Source of the DNA: Thermoproteota archaeon
GTDB taxonomy: Archaea; Korarchaeota; Korarchaeia; Korarchaeales; Korarchaeaceae
Assembly (NCBI GenBank): GCA_015521385.1
Contig: WAOH01000144.1
Span: 1 to 6,446, forward strand
Direction: 5' to 3'
DNA length: 6,446 nt
Shown: piece after piece, positions 5,199 to 6,446 of the stretch
Layout: the number at the start of each line of letters is the position of its first letter
Numbering within the stretch: position 1 is the first letter of the stretch
Notes under the pieces: generated by a model
The model's input: only the letters and a program-made list of their open reading frames with translations
Told to the model about the DNA's origin: nothing
The model's database searches: none
Translations under genes and position numbers: made by a program

Positions 5199-6113
5199 AT
5201 GCATCTTAGGCCTGAGGACACGGAGATGGAGTTCATCAGGTTCGTCAGGAGCGCCCACCTCAACGCCTACGGGACCCTCTACGGCGGCTGGATGATGAGG
5301 TGGATAGTCGATGCCGCCTCCACGGTTGCCGTGAGGCTGGCGAGGGGGCCGGCGGTTCTCGGGTACGTTGACGACCTCCACTTCCTCTCCCCGATAATGC
5401 CCGGGGAGCTTGCCATCTACAGGGCCAGGGCTGAATACACGTCCAGGCACAGCATCGTCGTGAGCGTGGAGGTCTGGGCTGAGGACCCGGCATCGGGTGA
5501 GAGGAAGCCGGCCACCTTCTCCATGCTCTCCTACGTGGCCGTTGACGGGAGAGGGAGGCCCAGGGAGCTCCCAGTGGGTATAATAGGGACGGAGATGGGG
5601 AGGCAGTTCTACGAAAGCGTCAGGGAGAGGATCGCCGATAGGAGGCAGAAGAGTCGGGACGTGAACGTGGAGGGCTACGAGCTGGTCACCAGCACCCTGG
5701 TGAGAGAGGAGCACTTGGTGAACGCGGATCTCATGTACGCCGGTTACCTCCTCTTCATTCTGGACGAGGTCGGATCCATAACAGCGCTGAAGTACTCCAG
5801 GGGTCCAGCGGTCACCGCTTGTCTGGACAGGCTCGCCTTCTACACCCCCATGAGGAAGGGCGATATTGTCCACTTCTACTCCAAGATCACCAGGGTGTGG
5901 AACACCTCCATGGAGATATCGGTGAAGACCCTGGTAGAGAAACCCGAAGGCCTGAGGCACGCGACCACCTCCTACATGGTCTTCGTGGCCATGGACGAGG
6001 AGGGGCCTAGGAGGATCCCGCCCATGGAGGGCGGTGACCCCGAGGCCGACAGGAGGAGGGAGGAGAGGTTCAGGATACTTCAGAGGATTAGGAGGATGAT
6101 GAGCTCGCGTTAA
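5199..6113 (+). CDS. Tandem hotdog-fold acyl-CoA thioesterase
   Basis: It hydrolyses acyl-CoA thioesters to free acid and CoA in the cytoplasm; chain-length preference cannot be read from the sequence. The 304 residues hold two hotdog domains of the YciA/ACOT type in one chain. Domain 1 (about 8-117) has HLNAYGTLYGGWMMRWIVD with the catalytic-type Asp38 at the end, then VLGYVDDLHFLSPIMPGE. Domain 2 (about 158-270) repeats the pattern as HLVNADLMYAGYLLFILDE, where Glu190 aligns with Asp38 and Asp189 is adjacent, followed by ACLDRLAFYTPMRKGD. Both domains therefore keep an acidic residue at the active-site position. The linker (about 125-155) and the C-terminal 30 residues are charged and helical. 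The arrangement resembles animal ACOT7/ACOT12 double-hotdog enzymes, while many bacterial relatives have one domain and form hexamers. The ATG at 5199 gives a normal N-terminus. A relic of a related N-terminus lies 1.1 kb upstream. Confidence 0.88.
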   Translation: MHLRPEDTEMEFIRFVRSAHLNAYGTLYGGWMMRWIVDAASTVAVRLARGPAVLGYVDDLHFLSPIMPGELAIYRARAEYTSRHSIVVSVEVWAEDPASGERKPATFSMLSYVAVDGRGRPRELPVGIIGTEMGRQFYESVRERIADRRQKSRDVNVEGYELVTSTLVREEHLVNADLMYAGYLLFILDEVGSITALKYSRGPAVTACLDRLAFYTPMRKGDIVHFYSKITRVWNTSMEISVKTLVEKPEGLRHATTSYMVFVAMDEEGPRRIPPMEGGDPEADRRREERFRILQRIRRMMSSR

Positions 6114-6157
6114 TGCCGGGCGACAGTTGGAAGATTCTATAAACGGGGATCCACCGC

Positions 6158-6446
6158 TTATACATCCTCATCCTTCGGGGTTGGTCGATCCCGTGTCAAC
6201 AGTCGCTTAACGATGCTAGGCTTCGTCTTCAGCCCGGAACCGGTGAGCAGAAGGACGACCCTCTCCCCCTCATCCACCTCCCCCATGTCGACCTGCTTCC
6301 CGTAGCAGGCGAGCGAAACGGCCGAGGTCGGCTCCACGAATATCCCTCTCCCAGCTAGCTCGTGGAAAGCGTCCGCTATCTCCTCCTCCCCAACCACCTC
6401 AACGGATCCTCCCATCTCCCGGAGCTTCCCCGCCATGATGTCCAGC
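6158..6446 (-). CDS. thrC: Threonine synthase, C-terminal part (5' end outside window)
   Basis: This pyridoxal-phosphate enzyme converts O-phosphohomoserine to threonine in the last step of threonine synthesis. Only the last 95 residues are in the window; the frame stays open to the right edge (LDIMAGKLREMGG), so ATG 6436 is an internal methionine and not the start. The recognisable parts are GIFVEPTSAVSLACYGK and VVLLLTGSGLKT, the typical end of threonine synthases (GxFVEPxSA, then LTGxGLKD/T). Related PLP enzymes such as threonine dehydratase share the fold, but TGSGLKT before a short basic tail favours ThrC. It converges on the thioesterase gene with a 44-base gap containing an AT-rich TTCTATAAACG at 6135-6145 that may serve transcript ending. 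Confidence 0.85.
   Translation of the reverse strand, partial: LDIMAGKLREMGGSVEVVGEEEIADAFHELAGRGIFVEPTSAVSLACYGKQVDMGEVDEGERVVLLLTGSGLKTKPSIVKRLLTRDRPTPKDEDV

Noticed and set aside
5178..5960. Minus-strand open frame of 260 codons opposite the thioesterase
   Set aside because: Rich in proline, histidine and glycine, it is a mirror of the purine-rich coding strand; the plus-strand hotdog protein is clear.
6131..6146. AAGATTCTATAAACGG as a promoter
   Set aside because: It lies between two convergent stop codons with no gene start on either side at a suitable distance, so a role at transcript ends or chance is more likely.

Overview
The window looks archaeal, probably from a thermophilic lineage of the Thermoproteota/Korarchaeota side of the tree. 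This is inferred from gene content and style: AGG/AGA dominate arginine codons, ATA is common for isoleucine, coding strands are purine-rich, several genes have a TATA-like box about 25-33 bases before the start codon with almost no leader, and the Fe-S assembly genes are the stripped-down two-gene C-B type. No rRNA, tRNA, CRISPR array or complete mobile element is visible, so the species cannot be named.

Layout, left to right. Bases 2-85 are the tail of an unidentified plus-strand gene. A spacer of about 256 bases (86-341) with lower GC and different codon flavour follows; it holds a hairpin and an unexplained open frame. Then comes a tight two-gene operon, sufC (342-1112) and a SufB-type scaffold gene (1109-2311), overlapping by 4 bases. 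Facing it on the minus strand is nnr (2380-3954), a fused NAD(P)H-hydrate epimerase/dehydratase that most likely starts at a TTG codon. The divergent spacer 3955-4184 carries promoter-like boxes for both sides and a short relic that reads like the first residues of an acyl-CoA thioesterase. A plus-strand membrane protein of no recognised family follows (4185 to 5116), broken into two frames at a G6 run near 4763-4769. Next is a tandem hotdog acyl-CoA thioesterase (5199-6113). The right edge cuts a minus-strand threonine synthase gene, of which only the C-terminal 95 residues are present (6158-6446).

Functionally this is mostly housekeeping: Fe-S cluster assembly (SufC ATPase driving a SufB-type scaffold), repair of damaged nicotinamide cofactors (Nnr), acyl-CoA hydrolysis, and threonine synthesis. 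Apart from the sufC-sufB pair, the genes are separate transcription units and nothing shows that they share a pathway. I found no convincing new multi-gene system. The points most worth a second look are the thioesterase relic at 4054, the frameshift in the unknown membrane protein, that protein itself, and the unexplained spacer at 86-341.
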